From assembly GCA_030068075.1 (NCBI GenBank), contig CM057835.1:69358895-69422894 (forward strand): DNA of 64,000 bases, written 5' to 3'. The first letter of the stretch is position 1, and the number at the start of each line of letters is the position of its first letter. The notes under the pieces were generated by a model. The model saw nothing but the letters and a program-made list of their open reading frames with translations, searched no databases and had not been told where the DNA came from. The DNA is from Paguma larvata (Eukaryota > Chordata > Mammalia > Carnivora > Viverridae). The position numbers were made by a program, and so were the translations under genes. This document shows positions 62,613 to 64,000 of the stretch, in pieces.

Positions 62613-62690
62613 GACTGCCCCTCCCCCACTCATGCTCTGCCTCTCTTTCAAAAATGAATAATAAAACATTAAAATTTTTTTAAAAAATTT
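62613..62690 (+). mobile_element. 5'-truncated SINE
   Basis: Sense tail of the feliform SINE: cccctcccccactcatgctc, then A-rich end. Confidence 0.8.
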
Positions 62691-62839
62691 GTATCTTATA
62701 CTACAAGGGGTTTAATATCCTTAATGTATAATGGGCTTTTAAAGTAGAGAATAAATGACTACCAACAATCCCATGTAGATATATATATATATACATACAT
62801 AGATAAACAGTTCTTAAATTTACTCAAAGAGAAATTTTG

Positions 62840-62908
62840 AAAAAAAAAAATGACATTGAGATACTACTACTCATCTGTCAGCGACAAAAATTAAAAAGTT
62901 TCACGATT
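62840..62908 (+). mobile_element. Old L1 fragment, left of SINE
   Basis: atgacattgagatactacta and gcgacaaaaattaaaaagtt match the sense 3' part of old L1 ORF2. Continues at about 63140-63363. Confidence 0.55.
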
Positions 62909-63130
62909 GGTGTGCCTGGGTGGCTCAGTCAGTTAAAACCCTCCAACTTTGGCTCAGGTCATGATCTCACAGTTCATGGGTTCAAGCCCCACATCAGGCT
63001 CCATGCTGGCAGCTCAGAGCCTGGGGCCTGCTTTGAATTTTGTGTTTCTGTCTTCTCTCTGCCCCTCCCCTTCTCATGCTCTGTCTCTGTCTCTCTCTCT
63101 GTCTCAAAAACAAATAAAATATTAAACATT
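62909..63130 (+). mobile_element. Feliform tRNA-derived SINE
   Basis: Sense SINE from tgtgcctgggtggctcag to an A-rich tail. Imperfect flanks TTTCACGATT and TTTCACAATA. Confidence 0.93.
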
Positions 63131-63139
63131 TTTTTTCAC

Positions 63140-63363
63140 AATATACTGTTAGTCTGTCTCACACTTTGTTGCTAGGAAAGCATGGTTCAACTCTCATGGG
63201 TAGGAATTTGGCAATGTACAGAAAAATTGCATTGGCATTAACACTTTGACCCAAAATTCAAACTTCTCAAAGTCTATCCCAAAGGAAAATTGGCAAAAAT
63301 ACAAAAGTTCTAAGTACAACACTATTTGTCCCTGCATTAGAAACAACACTGATGGACAGGCAG
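63140..63363 (+). mobile_element. Old L1 fragment, right of SINE
   Basis: ttaacactttgacccaaaat, ttctaagtacaacactattt and cattagaaacaacactgatg: the decayed sense ORF2 3' end. Confidence 0.55.
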
Positions 63364-63378
63364 ATGAATGGAGATATT

Positions 63379-63598
63379 CTTTTTTTCTTTTTTTTTAAGA
63401 TTTTGTCTTTTCTTTTTTTTATTTTTATTTTCTTTAACGATTTTATAATAGTTTATTTTCAAATTGGTTTACATATAACACCCAGTGTTAATCCCAACAC
63501 GTGCCCTCTTTAATGCCCGTCACCCCCTCTCCCCCCTCCCTCTGCCCCCCTCACCCTCAGTTTGTTCTTAGTCTTTGAGAGTCTCTTATGTTTTATCT
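63379..63598 (-). mobile_element. Young 5'-truncated L1 3' end
   Basis: Antisense L1 tail (caaattggtttacatataac, cccaacacgtgccctcttta) after a long T tract. Flanks TGAATGGAGATATT (63364-63377) and TGAATGGAAATATT (63599-63612) form a near-perfect duplication. Confidence 0.92.
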
Positions 63599-63792
63599 TG
63601 AATGGAAATATTTCATTTGTAATGAATTGTCTTAGTTTTGGGTAAAATAAGATTTTAAAGTTTCAGTTTACCATAAATCTAACAGCTTTTTCAGAAACTT
63701 AATTTAGTGTCATTAAAAAAATAAAGCAAACATGAAACCAATACAGGAACACAGAATTTCTACATGGAAACCAAATGTAAACCTGATATTAC

Positions 63793-63895
63793 CTTCATCA
63801 ACATCATTATCAGCTTCTTCATATCTTTTCTCTTCTGCATCTAAGTCAATTCTTTCCTCTGAACTGTTCCGAAGAGCCCAGCACAGACGATACAG
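63793..63895 (-). CDS. SLC5A4: SLC5A4 (SGLT3) exon 14, penultimate exon
   Basis: On the minus strand the acceptor is ttggtgtag and the donor gatgaag/gtaata, 103 bases, phase 0 in and one base (G) out, the same size class and phase as SLC5A1 exon 14. It reads [20 protein letters not shown] and then [14 protein letters not shown]. The acidic part matches the SLC5A4 rather than the SLC5A1 linker. SGLT3 is the paralogue next to SLC5A1; in humans it acts as a glucose-gated ion channel or sensor rather than a transporter. The rest of the gene lies to the right of the window. No lesion in this exon. Confidence 0.92.
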
Positions 63896-64000
63896 CTACA
63901 CCAAGACCATAGACAAGCACATTAGTGATGGGAAAATGTTTAAATAATACAACGGTACATTCATTTTTTGTATAGTGCAAGAAAATCCAATGACATTGCA

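Larger units (their letters stand above)
62542..63792 (-). other. SLC5A4: SLC5A4 last intron
   Basis: Intron of 1.25 kb with GT (63792-63791) and AG (62543-62542) ends on the minus strand. It contains a truncated SINE (about 62613-62690), an (AT)n run, an old L1 split by a full SINE (62909-63130), and a 5'-truncated young L1 (63379-63598). Confidence 0.85.

Overview
The window is mammalian nuclear DNA from a cat-like carnivore. The call rests on many tRNA-derived SINEs of the feliform type (forward strand starting GGGCGCCTGGGTGGCTCAG, with an internal TGACAGCTCAGAGCCTGGAG block) and on a carnivore LINE-1 lineage at several ages. No bacterial, viral or CRISPR-type content was seen.

Left half (1-33.5 kb), plus strand: the 3' two thirds of SLC5A1, the intestinal and renal Na+/glucose cotransporter SGLT1. 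Ten exons are present, matching exons 6-15 of the usual 15-exon gene (8314-31497). All junctions are GT-AG with compatible phases, and they join into one 503-residue reading frame ending in a stop at 31495. Exons 1-5 lie left of the window. With human numbering (first residue seen = 160) the known Na+ and sugar contact residues can be read off: D294, K321, S389, S392, S393, D454, Q457 and T460 are present, while position 287 is Ala and position 331 is Thr. Introns hold SINEs, MIRs, hAT fossils and L1 fragments, one of them (17.0-17.7 kb) nested in an older L1 with a perfect 17-bp target-site duplication.

Right end (62.3-63.9 kb), minus strand: the last two exons of the paralogue SLC5A4 (SGLT3), so the two genes converge tail to tail, as they do on human chromosome 22. 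Exon 14 is clean. The last exon carries an extra base: the frame passed on by exon 14 reaches TGA at 62500-62498, while the conserved C-terminal tail lies in the next frame. This would remove the last membrane helix unless a cryptic acceptor 31 bases further in is used, which would restore the frame.

Between the genes (33.5-62.1 kb) is an LINE-1 island of nested insertions. It includes a minus-strand L1 (about 47.25-52.5 kb) with an uninterrupted 1320-codon ORF2 and an open ORF1, but with a catalytic Asp of its endonuclease replaced by Val and its usual ORF1 start codon lost. A full-length but decayed plus-strand L1 (54.9-61.2 kb, 14-bp duplication) and a second old full-length L1 (40.7-46.9 kb) inside a still older L1 are also present. 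I found no novel system. The points most worth checking are the SLC5A4 lesion, the SGLT1 residue changes and the state of the near-intact L1.
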